Assembly (NCBI GenBank): GCA_030272155.1 | Contig: CP126198.1 | Span: 5,394,001 to 5,458,000, forward strand | Reading direction: 5' to 3' | Length of the DNA stretch: 64,000 nt | DNA from: Tetradesmus obliquus | Taxonomy: Eukaryota > Chlorophyta > Chlorophyceae > Sphaeropleales > Scenedesmaceae | Part shown: one piece after another, positions 49,200 to 63,376 of the stretch | How positions within the stretch are numbered: the first letter of the stretch is position 1 | Layout: every line of letters starts with the position of its first letter | The notes under the pieces: model-generated | Told to the model about the DNA's origin: nothing | The model's database searches: none | Seen by the model: the letters and a program-made list of their open reading frames with translations, nothing else | Translations under genes and position numbers: made by a program

Positions 49200-51881
49200 C
49201 GGCAACGTGTACATGTCAGAATGCAATTTTCAAGGGCAGTCTTCGTCAGCAGCACCAGCTCAACCCAGCTTGTCCTCAGAACGCACAGCTTCAGCTGCTC
49301 TTACAAGGCCACTAAATAGTTTCTGAACACTGCAAGATAGGCAGCTTTTCACCAAGGCACAGACTTCATGCGCAAGGGCAAACAAGACACAAGGCATCAG
49401 CTGGCGATAATCTCCCCTGTACATACAAAAGTAATACCTTCAAGCAATACCTAGGTCTGCAGCGACTCAAAGCATCGCTTACCGGTGATCTCCCCTGTGT
49501 TGAGCAGTCCGTTGATGTCGCCCAGCATTGCCTCATCCACGATGTGGCTGTCAGTGAGCAGCAGCACCACGTGGCGGCCCTCCACGCCAGACACCTGCAG
49601 CAGCACAAATGCAGAAGATGCGCGTATGCATATACTTTTGGTGGGTTCATGGTGTGGCTGCCAGCGAGCAGCAGCACCACGTGGCGGTTCTCCACGCCAG
49701 CCACCTGCAGCATATCAAAAGTGACAGATGTTCTTATTCAGATACTTTTGGTGGGTTCATGGTGTAGCTGTCAGTGAGCAACAGCACCACATGACGGCCC
49801 TGCACGCCAGCCACCTGCAGCAGACACAAATCTACACAAGTGTTTTCAGAGGTTAAGGGGTAACTTGAACCTGATTGCATGCGGGCATGTGGCAGCCCTC
49901 CACGCCAGCCACCTGCATCAGACACAGATGTACAGGAGTTTGTTCCAAGGGATAGCGGGTTGAGTTCAAGTGAACCTACTTGCGTGCATGCACATCAGCA
50001 CAAGGTGCGCAGGCTGCTCCGCTCCGAACAGAGAAACCATTGGATACTCGCATCGATGGCTGAGCTGTTGTCAAGCTATAGCTATTTGACAAATGACTGC
50101 CGGCGGCACCTGCTTAATGCATCAGAGGCTGCACATCAGGCAGCACCGCATGACATCTGCAGCACAATGCACGTCAGGGCGCCCACACTGCCACCCACCC
50201 TGTACAGTTGCTTCACATCCTCTCTGAAAGCAGCCAGCCCGTAGCCTTGCCGCACATTGGGCGAGGCCACATCACAGTCGGCCACCATTGCTGCAAAGCG
50301 CGCGAGGCTCTGCTTGCCGCTGCCGCCAACACCAACCAGCAGAGCGCTGCCCCTGCAAATGCACAAGGCGGCGGCACAAGCTTAAGTAGAGGCATCAAGT
50401 GATGATGGCGCCATCAACTGCATGCAAGGCTCTGCTTGCCACTGCCACCAACAACAACCAGCAGTGCGCTGCCCCTGCAAACACACAAGCAACAGCACAA
50501 GCTCAGTCAGAGGCATTAGGTGCCGTTGGCACCACCACTGCTGCAAAGCGCGCAAGGCTCTGCTTGCCACTGCCGCCAACACCAACCAGCAGAGCGCTGC
50601 CCCTGCAAACGCACAAAGCGGCAACAGAAGCTTAGGTGAAGGCCTTCATCAACAGCGTTGCTTGCCACTGCCGCCAACACCAACCAGCAGAGCACTGCCC
50701 CTGCAAACATACAAGGCGGCGGCACAGGCAGAAGCAGAGGCATAAAGTGCTGTTGACGCCGTCAACTGCATGCAAGACTGTGTTTGCCACTGCCAGCCAC
50801 GCCAAGCAGCAGAGCGCTGCCCCTGCAAACTCACACAAGGCGGCAACACAAGCTCTGATGAAGCCCTTGAGCGCTGCTGGCGCCATCAGCTGCATGCAAG
50901 GCTTTGCTTGCCGCTGCCACCCACGCCAACCAGCAGAGCGCTGCCCCTGCAAACGCACACAAGGCGGCAACGCCAGCTCTGATGAAGGCCTCGAGTGGCA
51001 TTGGCGTCATGCATTCATCAACAGTGCGGCTTGCCGCTGCTACCCACGTTAACCTGCGCTGACCTTGCAAACACACAGCAGCAACACAAGCGTGCTTTTA
51101 ACCTTTTCCAATACTTCTGCGACTGCCCATGCAGGCCCAGCTGTCAATCTTTGCACAGCTTCATAAGCTCACACTGTCATCATCTGTCAAGATATGATCA
51201 TCATGATCTTCTTCGATCACCACAAATCGCTGCTATAAACGCGCTGTTGAGCATACACTCACCTTGGGTGCCGCAAAACCCTCGCCAGCCGCACCACGTG
51301 CATCACAGCATCCCTGAAAAACACCAGATCCATTCTGCCACCTCCCACTCCTCCAACAGCGGCAGCAGCAGCGCCAGCGCCCTTGCGGCCGCCACTCGCC
51401 GCTGCCGCTGCCTCCGCCATGGCAGCACTGCCAGCTTTCCCTCGTGATGCATTGAACTCCTCAAGGTATCTCTCCATGAGCTGTGCAAGCTTTGGCATGC
51501 TTGGGAGCTGCTCATAGCAGCGCTCCCTCCTGGCTAGGCCCATCTTCAAAAAGTCCCCGAACAGCACGGCATCATCCCCTTCAAACAACGCATCAGAAAC
51601 TTGTCCATCACCAACTGCAGCTGGCCCTGCAGATGTAATTCGAGATCCCTGCAGGCCCCCTGCTGCAGCTGTTATGCTGCTGCCAGTTGCCGATGCACCC
51701 CGCCAGCCAAATTTGCTGCGGAGCAGCTGCTGCTGCAGCTCCTGCAGCCATTCCCTGTCCTGCTGGCACACCAGGCGGTCCCCAAATACCCGTTGCACCT
51801 CATGCAGCCATAGACGTGTGAGTGCTGCAGGCACGTTGCCGCCACACTGCGCTGGGCGGATGCTGAGGATGCCCTGTTGTG

Positions 51882-51914
<33 letters not shown>

Positions 51915-54900
51915 CCAGGAGCAGGCAGTGGTTTGGTGAGCAACAGTGCCCAGTTTCATGCACTGCTGTTCAAACAGTAGAGGCAGAACATCAGCTTCCT
52001 GGCATGTGGCATGTGGCAGTGTGCTTGGTGGTGGCTTTAACAGAGCTGCTGGTTGCAAACACGTGGCTGATTGTAGTTGTACCATACTGACTGCACCATG
52101 TGTGGCCTCCCAAAGCTGTATACAAAAGCCGTACATATCTTTGCACCCCCCACCTGCATGACTTTGACCACGTCCCTGAAATTGAATGTGTAGTGGCTGC
52201 GTGACGGCGTGGGCAGCAGCGCACCACTGGCAGCAGTGTACACCTCCACGCAGCTGTCCACCAGCGGCCGCAGCAGCCTGCTGCGCACATCTGCATATGG
52301 CAGAACAAGCAACCCGAAATGCCTCATTTCGGTGTCGGAACGAGGGCATGAACCAGCGGAGCCGGCTGATGGATGTGCACAGCTGGCCAGGGCCTTCACA
52401 TGCTAGTCTCAATATACAGCCCACACAGCTTGCTTGTATGACAAATACTGTCAGTATCTATGTCACCTGGTGTGAAGTAGACATCCAGGAAGCCGCCAAG
52501 CACTGCGCTGCAGATGCCGCTCATGGCCAGCTCGCTGGCTGCAGGCACCGCCAGCGCCAGCATGAGGCAGCTCAGGCGCTGACTCATCTCGTGCGTGCCA
52601 CCCAGCACTGCGCTGCTGATGCCGCTCACATACACAGCACACCAGGACAGTCTCATGCTACCTTCAACCTAAAATATAAACTGTCGCCTCACCTGGTGTG
52701 AAGTAGGCGTCCAGGAAGCCGCCCAGCACTGCGCTGCAAATGCCACTCATAGCCAATTCACTGGCTGCAGGCACAGCCAGGGCCAGCATGTGGCGGCTCA
52801 GGCGCTGACTCATCTCGTGCGTGCCACCCAGCACTGCGCTGCTGATGCCGCTCACATACACAGCACACCAGGACAGTCTCATGCTACCTTTAACCTAAAA
52901 TATAAACTGTCGCCTCACCTGGTGTGAAGTAGGCGTCCAGGAAGCCGCCCAGCACTGCGCTGCAAATGCCACTCATAGCCAATTCACTGGCTGCAGGCAC
53001 AGCCAGGGCCAGCATGTGGCGGCTCAGGCGCTGACTCATCTCATGGCGGCCGCCGCCTGCCGGCCCGCACGCGCCCACCACCACTGTGTCAATAACATTC
53101 TTCCAGGCCATTGACTTCCTGCAAAGCGGCAATGTATAAGTTTCCTTCAGCAGGGAGACATTGATCAGCTGCCAGCCAGTGAGGCGTTACACATTCAAAA
53201 CAATGCCACCACTGTGCATGCATGCCGCGGCAGCAGGTCAACTGCAGTTCTGCAGCACTATCGCCAAGCAATCGCAGCCATGCATAAGGCATTGCATCCA
53301 CCAGGGCACGCCCAACACACCTGTCATACAGCCCGAGTGGAGCTCTGCACAAACAAAAAATATACACTCTATGCATCTGCACACCATTGCATCCAAAGCA
53401 TCAACACAGAACGCACCTGTCGCACAGCCCGCCCCTGTCCAGCAGCAGCCGCAGCATCTCCAGCGGCGACTGCAGCAGCCCCCACACACAACCGCATGAA
53501 ATCATACACATCAGTGCACAACACCAGCGACCCTTGGCTCACCTTACAGCCAGCCCCTGTCCAGCAGTGATAGCACAAACCTCAGGAGACTCCTCCAGCA
53601 CCCCTTCATCTTCAAACCAGTCCTGACCTGAACAGCAGCACCTGCAATCACACGCAAAGCCCCTGACCGCCTGCTTACCTGTCGTACAGTCCGTCCCTGT
53701 CCAGCAGCAGCCTCAGCATCTCCAGGGCCAACTGCGGCAATCCTCACACGTAATGCAACAATACGCACCAGTACATACATGTCACGCACCTGTCGTACAG
53801 CCCGCCCCTGTCCAGCAGCAGGCGCAGCATCTCCAGCGGCGGCTGTGCTCCGTACTGCTGCCGCTCCGGCAGGTTCATGTCATCCACAAACAGCACCAGC
53901 TGGCGACCAGCAGGGGGACCCAACCTGCAGCAGTGGATGTGGAAGAAGACTGGTTCATTGGCTTGTTTGCAGACGGGCTGAAGTTTGTAGATGGGTTGAA
54001 AGTTGCAGGCTGGAAAGAAGTTGCAAGCAAACGCCGCAGCAGTTAGCAGAAGACGGTTGAACACAGTATTAAAAAGTGCAACTGCTTGTACTTAGAACCA
54101 AACAGAGACAAGTTGACAGGCACCTCGGCCTCACCTGCTGCCGCGTTTGACCAGATTTGACTCCAGCAGCTCCTGTGCCGCAGCGCTGCTGGTTTGCGCG
54201 CAGCAGTTGAGCACCGCATAGTCCAGCCTGCCGCCCCGCACAGTGTGCAGCGCATCCACACGCGCCTGCAGCAGCACAGTAAAGCAGCGGGCAAGCAGGA
54301 GCATACTTTTGCAACATGTTGTTGCTGCAAGCAGGAGTGCAAGAGAGATGGAACTACCCAGCGCTCCTGGAATCAGCAGCCCCTAAAAGGCAAACCAAAC
54401 ACGCAGGCAGCAGGCCTAATTGAACGCATTGACATGCTCAGGCCAGCTTGACAATTGCGCTCTGGCCCACACCTGTGCCCCCAACCAGCACTCACATCAA
54501 CCAGAAGAGCAGTGCTACTGGTTAGGGCAGCAGGCGCGTGCAGTACAGAAGGAAGCACCTCTGCTTTCTCACCTTGACAATTGCGCTTTTTCCCACGCCC
54601 GTGCCCCCAACCAGCAGCACCGGCTGCCCAGCAGCCATGCAGCCCTGCAGCAGGCTGCCGTAGCGGCAGCTGTCCACTGTGGGCACAAAGATGCTGTGAG
54701 GCGGCTGCGCCGGCTGGAACTTGAAGGATGGCACCAGCGCCTCCCAGAGGCAGAAGCAGGCAGAGGACCTGCGGCAGCAGCAGGAGTGATGTATGTGTTG
54801 GAGGGAATTGTGGGAGCCAGGATGCTGTGTGGCAGATGTGCTGGCTGGAACTTGAAGGAGGGCACCAGCGCCTCCCAGGGGGAGAAGCACGCAGAGGACC

Positions 54901-55104
54901 TGCAGCAGCAGCAGCAGCAGCAGCGGCGGGAGCAGCAGCAGCGGCGGGAGCAGCAGCAGCGGCGGCAGCAGCAGCAGCAGCAGCAGAGTAAGAGATTCGT
55001 ATTGGCGGGATTGTGGGCACAAAAATGCTGTGCGGTTGCTGGTCCGGCTGGAACTTGAAGGAGGGCACCAGCGCCTTCCAGGGGGAGAAGCACGCAGACG
55101 ACCT

Positions 55105-55143
<39 letters not shown>

Positions 55144-58100
55144 GCGGCGGCAGCAGCAGCAGCAGCAGCAGAGTAAGATATGCCGTATTGGTGGGGTTCC
55201 TGGGGGCCAGGATGCTGTGCAGTTGCTGCGCCGGCTGAACTTGAAGGAGGGCATTAGCGCCTCCCAGGGGAAGAAGCATGCAGACAATCTGCGGCAGCAG
55301 CAGCAGTAGCAGCAATGTGCGTGCCATGTTGATGGGAGCTTTAGACGGGACTCGCACCTCACCTGGCCATACAAGACACCATAGCCACCATATGCAAATG
55401 CCAGCCTTGGCACAAAAACACTTTGAATTATCAGCTCACCCATCAGCAGCAACGTCCAGGTAGAAGTCAAACACGCTCCTAGAGCCGGTTGGGTAGTTTG
55501 CGCAGCCGTCAAACTGAGCCCGCACTGCCTTGTCCCATCCATCCCAGCAGCTGCTGGCCAGGCAGCCGCCGATGCCCCAGACTGCTGCGTAGGCAAAGAG
55601 GTACTGCAGCAGCACCTGCTGGCGCTCGTGCAGGGCCGGGTCGAATAACGCGTGGGCCCTGCAATGCAGCAACGGCAAGCATGAAAGACAGCAGAGGTAC
55701 CGCTCACAGCTCAAGTGGAGTACGTCCAAATATGCCTTTACACAGCATTTCAGTAGATGAGACGGAGTCCAGAGTGTGCTGTGCAGGGTTACAGGGTGAG
55801 TCTTCACATTGGCCTGTGTGGCATCAGCTTCCGCTGGCAAACAAGTAACAGCAGCTGCCAGCACCCCAACCGCCCGGCCATGCATCCACTCACCTGAGCG
55901 CCTCAGCCTGCGTCTCAAACAGCACCGTTACTGCTGACAGCTGCACCACAGGCAGCCACGTCACAGCAAATGCCAGCACTGCAACTGCCCAGAAATGCCA
56001 TCCACTCACTTGAGCGCCTCAGCCTGCGTCTCAAACAGCACTGTCACTGCCGACAGCTGCGCCACAGGCACCACCGGCAGCAGCGTGCTGCCATGCGCAG
56101 CGACCCACTGCAGTAGCGGCTCGATGAACTTCTCAAATAGGCTCCATATGAAATCTTGCACACCCTGCAGCTCTTCAGGACATTGCAAGCTGGTGCTGGC
56201 TGTAGCTGTGTCGCTGCATGTGGCGGCTTTGCTGTGTGCGGATGTGCTGTTAAGTGCAGACTCAGAGCTGCACCCATTCACTGTCATCGTACTCTGCTGC
56301 TGCTCCGGCAGGCGGCTGGCTTCTGCTGCTGGCGGCTGCTGCGCAGCTGCATGCTGCCGTGCAAGGAAGCCGTTGAGCCAGGACTGCACGAAAGGCTTCC
56401 AGCCGACGACATCAGACGGCACATACACCACACCACACCTGCAGCAGGAAGCAATCGCACAACAGTCAAGGGCATGCTCTTGAGATATGTACAATGCCTA
56501 ACACGTTTGTCACAGCAAACTATAACCACCTCCCTGCTGCTGTCAGTGCGCGCCGCCAGCTGCAACTGCTACACTTCCTGAAAAGCGCAGAAGCTGTCCT
56601 CGATTTCTCCGTGTGCTGTCATGTATGCAGCACCAAGCGCTTGCAGCAGCTCGCCTGCTGACAGTAGCTGGTGATGCATGCTGCAGGTCCTCAACCTCAA
56701 ACAGCATGTGCAGCCGGCCTCCATTACCAAACATCACCGAGCGTGACCTGTACACCGAATGCTTGCAGCGCCTCACCTGCTGACAGTGGCTGGTGATGCA
56801 TACTGCAGGTCATCAACCTCAAACAGCATGTGCAGCCAGCCTCCATCTACCAAACATCACCGAGCGTGAACTGTACATCAAGCGCTTGCAGCAGCTCACC
56901 TGCTGACAGTGGCTGGTGATGCATACCGCAGTCCACAATCTCAAACAGCATGCGCAATAAGCCTCCGTCCACCAAACATCACCGAGCGTAAAGTGTACAC
57001 CGAACACTTGCAGCGCCTCACCTGCTGACAGTGGCTGGCGATGCATACAGAAGGTCTTCAACCTCAAACAGCATGCGCAGCCGGCCCTCATCAAGCTTGA
57101 TGCGCTCGCCATTTGGCAGGCACAGCATGCGGTTGTCATCAAGCACTGCACAGCAGATAGCAGCACACGGACAGACATACAACAAGCAGGCGTGACATAT
57201 GAGGATCTAGCCATCTGCAGATGGAGTGGCACAAGTGCTGCACAGGCACAGCATGCGGTTGTCATCCAGCACTGCGCAGCAGCGAGCAGCGCCACAAATG
57301 AATAGACCCATTGACATAGACGTGATACAAGCATGTTGAACCGGCACAAGTGCTGCACAGAACAGATGCAAACTGTGGGATGGGCTGATTGAGCTGCTTG
57401 TGTGGTTTATGCAGCAACATTGATGACAGCAACATGCAACCCCTTTTTTTGCAGCGTGCATGCTCTGCTGTGGGTCCATGCTCAACAGCTGCACAAGCAA
57501 GGGGACTGTACTGGAAGCAAACATGGCTGCTGGCAAATTGAACACAACCCACCTGTGTTCATGTTTTCGATCCAGACAGCGTCCACAGGGCCATCAAACA
57601 CCACCCAGTGCATATCTGGAAAGGCATCAGCCACAGCAGCCCTCACAAGGACCGAAGCCAGGCCATCTGACCAGTCATGCGTAACAGGGTTGTACGAGCC
57701 GTAAAGCTCCGAAAGGGTTATGCTTTTGGGGTTGAGCACGTGCGTGTGCACTTGGAACTGGTATGGAGTACTGGCCTGCTGTTGGGCGTCAGCATCAGGC
57801 AGCCCTTGCAGAGACTGGCGGGCTGCAAAGAAGCTGCCTTGCTGCTGCTGCTGCTGCTGATCGCGCCCCAGCATTGTTTGTGTGGACTGCAGGCAGCGGT
57901 AGCACGCCGTCTTGCCACCCCCTGCAAGATCAAGGCAAGCAATACAATACAATACATCTCAGGACTGAAACCTGCCTCAGGCACTAGCCAGCGAGCCGCT
58001 CCTCCGCTCATGAGGGTGATAATCATTGTAACCAGTCTTTTTTTCGTTGTTTGGGTGGTATTAACAACCCGCAAGCCTCATGGTCAGCCAGAGGCCTTCA

Positions 58101-59621
58101 TGCTTTGCTCCCTGCTGCCATTGCTGCCACACGTGCCCATCACCACATGCAGCATCACTCACAAATTGGTCCAACTGGGCCAGCAGGGAGGCAGGTGTGC
58201 AGGCAAAAGCGCAGGCAGCAGGCATGCACTGCCGAAACATGCACCACAGGCCTCAAAAAAAATCCCACAGCTGCTGCAGCTCCTCTGCTTGAGCCCTCAC
58301 CTGCCGGGCCAACCAGCATCACTCCAAAGCGCACCCCCAGGGTGTCATGCAGCTGCGCTGCCTTTGCCACAAAGGCTGGCCCCGGCTGCAGGCCCAGCTG
58401 CCCGCATGCACTGTGCAGCGCTGCAGTGAGCTGCTGCTGGTCTGGCTGCGTCAGCTGAGTATATGGGAAGAGGTCTGACAGAATAGCTTCGAACAAGATG
58501 ATATCCTGCAGGCGGCATATGGCAGACAGTTTGACAAGCACCCAAGCACTAGGACTATGGACGCCGCAGAGCCAGCCTTTGTTGCTGTCATGTCAAGTTG
58601 CCATGTAGATGGTGCTTCCGATGTGAGCACATCAAACTCATTACTCGGGAACAGATGTGCACGGGCAATTGCTTCTGCTCTTGCTGCAGCATTCCTTACC
58701 TCCGACAACAGCTTGGGCAGGTTTGCGTCCCTCATGGCTTGTATCAGCACAATCTCCTCAGCCACATTTGGGCTGCGGCGCTTCAGTGAGCCTGCCATGA
58801 CTAGCACCGCCTTCAGCGCACGCATGCCAAAGTCGTAGTGCTTCTGCAGTCATGCAGAGTGTGTGCACGCCATTTGCGCAGCCACAACGCGGCACAAGCA
58901 CAAATGTTGTCAGCCATTGTGGCATGCCAGGATCTTGCGCAGCGCCGAAGCATATGCAGACACAGGTGGAGCCAAGGTACAGCATATCAACAGCAAAGCC
59001 ACAGGGTTTGCACACTGCTTCGCACTTTGCAGCATTGGTTTAGCGCAGGCAATGCAGACACTGGCAAACACGACGTTGCCTCACCTGCTGCGACAGCTGC
59101 TCGCTGGCCAGCTTGTACAGGGTGACCATCTTTCCGGCCAGCCAGGGCGCTGCATCGAAGCCCTCATCACAAATGCCAGCAGCCAGGCATGCACATGGAC
59201 ACCAGCCTCACCTGCTGCGACAGCTGCTCGCTAGCCAGCTTGTACAGGGTGACCATCTTGCCGGCCAGCCGGGGTGCTGCATCAAAGTCCTCGCTACAAA
59301 TGCCAGCAGCCAGCCATGCACATGGATACCGGCCTCACCTGCTGTGACAGCTGCTCGCTGGCCAGCTTGCAGAGAGTGACCATCTTGCCGGCCAGCCAGG
59401 GTGCTGCATCAAAGTCCTCACTACAAATGCCAGCAGCCAGCCATGCACATGCACACCAGCCTCACCTGCTGCGACAGCTGCTCACTGGCCAGCTTGTACA
59501 GGGTGACCATCTTGCCGGCCAGCCAGGGCGCTGCATCAAAGCCCTCGGCAAACAGCATCACCTGCGCCACTAGTGCATATTCTGGCAGCACCATGGCAAC
59601 TGGCCGGAACAACACCTGCAG

Positions 59622-59664
<43 letters not shown>

Positions 59665-60276
59665 TAGTTTGATGCAGGCAAACAGCATCACCTGTGCCAC
59701 CAGTGCATAGTCTGGCACAACCACGGCGACAGGCCAGAACAGCACCTGCAGGGGAGCAGCAGCAGCAGCAGCAACAACAGCAGCAGCATCAACAGCAGGA
59801 GGGTTATTTGGCACAGGCAGAGCATTGAACTCAAGCGTAATGGTCACAAGCACACAGCAGAGACAGCCGCACCTTCAAGTCATCGGGCAGTTCTGTTCTA
59901 CCAGCATAGCCCACGTTCATGGTGATGAACACACCACAGGTGGGCAGCAACGCCATCCAAGTGTCAGCCCTCCATCCACATGTACTTCAACATCGCACAT
60001 GGTGGAGATGGTACCCAAATGCACCACCTCAAAACCCCAGTAAGGAGGGGTAGAGAGCTGTACAATTGGCGGGAGGTCTGGCTGACACAATGTCACCTAT
60101 TTGGCATAGGCCACCAGACAGCGGACCCTCACCTTCAAGTTATCGGGCAGCTCTGTTCTACCAGCATAGCCCGGGTTCATGGTGATGAACACACCACAGG
60201 TGGGCAGCAGCGCCATCTCCCGCCCCTCGAACAGGAATCGCTCCGCACTTGCACGCAGCGCAGCCTGGAAGCAGGG

Positions 60277-60341
<65 letters not shown>

Positions 60342-61634
60342 TTGTGAACGAGTGGCAACAGCAGTGCCATCTCGCGCCCTTCGAACAGGAAGCTCTCCGC
60401 ACCCGCACGCAGTGCAGCCTGGCAGCAGCAGCGGCAGCACCACCAGCAGCAGCAGCGCCATCTCCAACCCCAGCCAGCAAGGCATACAATGAATCATACG
60501 CTGAAAAGCATACAGCACACAGCTAAAGCGCGCACCTGTAGCGCCAGCAGCTGCTGCGCCACCACAGACAGCACCTCCAGCCCGATGCGGTTAAACTCAT
60601 CAAAGCAGGCCCAGGCGCCGCACTGCGCAAGAACTTGGCCATGAACTGAGGGCGGCAGCAGCGCAGCAGCAGCGTGAAGTTCCGGTGAGCCAGGACATGA
60701 TCAGCCCCCTGGATGCTTCCGTGCAGGCGGCACGCAGTGCAGCTGTACAATGAGCCAGTCCCATCACAGCAATTCCCAGACCAAGCAGCCTGCAAACAGC
60801 GACCGCAACTTGCATGTCGCTTCTGAATTTTGCTGGCACCAACACTTTGCTTTGCTGTGCAGCTGTGCAGGCATCACACAGCGCTGCCAGACCTAAAGAA
60901 TGAATTCAACGGCCTCACCTGTCAGCCGTCCTGCAGCAGCACTGCATGCAGCGCTCACCTTGTGGTCCTGGCCAGCCACAAGCAGCAAAGGCTGCCGTGA
61001 CTTCCACATTCAACCCTTCGCTGCAGATTTGGTGTGACAGGGGTTTAGAGGAGGTAACACACCCTTGCAGCGCTCACCTTGTGGTCCAGGCCCTCCCCGC
61101 AGTTGAAGACCATGCACTGCACGCCAAGCGCCTTGCCCAGGTCCTTCACTGTCTCCGTCTTGCCGGTGCCTGCAGGGACAGCAAGGAAAACAGTTGTTAT
61201 TTTCTGATTTTGAAACGTTCAACAGGTGCGCAACGGACGCCAAGCGCCTTGCTCAGGTCCTTCACCGTCTCAGTCTTGCCGGTGCCTGCAGGGACAGCAA
61301 GGCCAGCAAATTTTTTACTTTGTGGGATGTAGAGTGCTGCATCAGTAGTAGCTGCCCTGCAAGACCCCTCATGCATGCATCCTACACGCACACATTGTCA
61401 TTCGCAACAAGGGTTCACTGCCAAGAAAGGGACACAGCAGGTGATGCGCTGGACTATACTCTGCAATAGTGCAGAGGCCTGCAGCACAGAGAGCAGCACA
61501 CCTGCCGGCCCTGAAGGCGCCCCTCCCAGCTTCAGGTGCAGCGCGCCAGTGAGCGTGATGTAGCAGCGGTCGGTCATGGGTGTCACCACCAGGCGCGGCT
61601 GTGCACCCAGGTACTCATAGCCATAGTCAAACCT

Positions 61635-61673
<39 letters not shown>

Positions 61674-63340
61674 GAAGCAGCAGCGGCGGCAGCAGCAGCA
61701 GCAGCAGCAGTACAGGGCCACATTTAATGTGCCTGAAGCACCGCCTTTTGGCAAAAAATGAGTGTCTGTGTGTTTTCTGGCGGCTGCCAGCACCAGCGAC
61801 AGGCTTAGGTATCTCCCTGTGGGTGTGATATACCCAATTACATGACATGGTGCTCACCTTGCATTGACCTGCCGTGCCATGATGCTGTCAGTATCTGTGT
61901 CGTAGTCAAAGCGCAGCTGCATCTGCCAGGCAAAGTCGCTGACGCTGCAGACCCCAGAAGACAGCAGGGAGCCCACCACGTCACGATTGTGCACGTCGGT
62001 TGTGATCAGCGCAACAACGCTCTGCAGGCAGCACGAGCAGCCACAAACACAGCAGCGACTGTAGGTGACAGCATCCGAGGCTTGGTGTTATGTATTATTA
62101 CATTACAACATTACATTACATTACATTACATTGCATACATTACATTACAATGTTGAGCAGTGTCTGTGCTGATGGTCACAACTGCCATGCTTTTCAGATG
62201 CTTTGTATCGTGTAGGCTGCGCCCTGCCCACCTTGCGTTCCAAGCTGCTCAGGGGCCCTCTCACAAGCTCAGTCAGCTCCTCCAGCTGCAGCACGCAGCG
62301 CGCCTGCAGCTGCTGCAGCTGCTGCGCCGCTGACGCAGGCCCCGTCAGCAGCGCTGCCTCAACATCCTGTGAAGGTGTCAAACATTGCAAGGTTCACAAG
62401 AGCAGAACAAAGAGTGTAAGGGCACAGCAAAGGACGCAGCTGCTGCAGCTGCTGCACCGCTGACGCCGGCCCCGTCACCAGCGCTGCCTCCACATCCTGT
62501 GAAGGTCAGGGTGCCACACGTTGGAAGGTTGATAAGGTTTGCCAGAGCAGGACACAGAGCGGCAGGGCACAGCAAAGGACGCATGAACCAGCACACCACG
62601 ACATTGGGGCTGGCTCAGCTGTGCCATGTGCTTGCATTGGAGCGCCTCAATATAAACGACCACAAAAGCATCTGTGCAGCGCACCTGGCCCCAGTGGATG
62701 TTTGACACCAGCACTGCCAGCTGCGTAGGCTGCAGCAGCCTGGCTGCCCCAGCTGCGCCCTTTACGTGTAAAAAGTATGCAAGCACCCTCAAGCACAAAA
62801 GTGCCATTTGAAACGCACCTGGCCCCAGTGTATGTTTGACACCAGCACTGCCAGCTGTGCAGGCTGCGCCAGCACCCATCCAGGACTCCTGCTGCTGCTG
62901 TAGTCCCTCAGCGCCTTCTTTGCTGCTGCTTTCAGCGTGAGCCGCATGTTCGACTCCACACTGCTTAGCCAACTTTCTACAAGGCCACGCGCCTGGGACA
63001 GCACAAGGCAGGATGTAGTAACAATATGACAAGTTGTTCGCATATGTTTGATACACACTGATGACAGCAGCTATGGACCTGGTTGACGTGATCAGCACGC
63101 TGAAGCTTGATCAACAAGCATGCAGCATGCACTGCAGAAATTCTGCCTACATGTGGCATGCTGATTGAAGTGGACGGCAGCTGCAGCAGTCTCACCTTCA
63201 AGGTGCGGCCAAACATCACCCGCTCCCCTTCCACAGATAGCATCGCCAGGATGTCATTGGCAGCAGCGCCGCCAGCAGCACCGCCAGTACCACCGCTGCT
63301 GCTGGCAATGACGGCTGCAGCATCGCCTCCCGCAGGCCCC

Positions 63341-63376
<36 letters not shown>

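Larger units (their letters stand above)
48540..51960 (-). other. Dynein AAA4 domain exons
   Basis: A long exon (about 51870-51270) covers [15 protein letters not shown] to [20 protein letters not shown] with a Gly/Ala insert. The P-loop exon (about 50355-50205) reads [20 protein letters not shown] to [11 protein letters not shown]. Then [17 protein letters not shown] and [12 protein letters not shown] (about 49590-49485), [20 protein letters not shown], and [19 protein letters not shown]. Confidence 0.86.
52150..55690 (-). other. Dynein AAA3 domain exons
   Basis: Blocks in order: [40 protein letters not shown] (Walker A, about 54640-54575), [15 protein letters not shown] near 54170, [20 protein letters not shown] (Walker B, about 53910-53840), [20 protein letters not shown] near 53080-53020 and [15 protein letters not shown] near 52195-52155. 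Confidence 0.86.
59500..61625 (-). other. Dynein AAA1 domain exons
   Basis: The Walker A motif is split by an intron: one exon ends GAPSGPAG and exon 61169-61078 continues [20 protein letters not shown] to GEGLDHK. Walker B ([17 protein letters not shown]) is at about 60630-60540. [20 protein letters not shown] and [15 protein letters not shown] follow at about 60265-60130, then [20 protein letters not shown] near 59610-59550. This is the main ATP hydrolysis site in dyneins. Confidence 0.88.
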
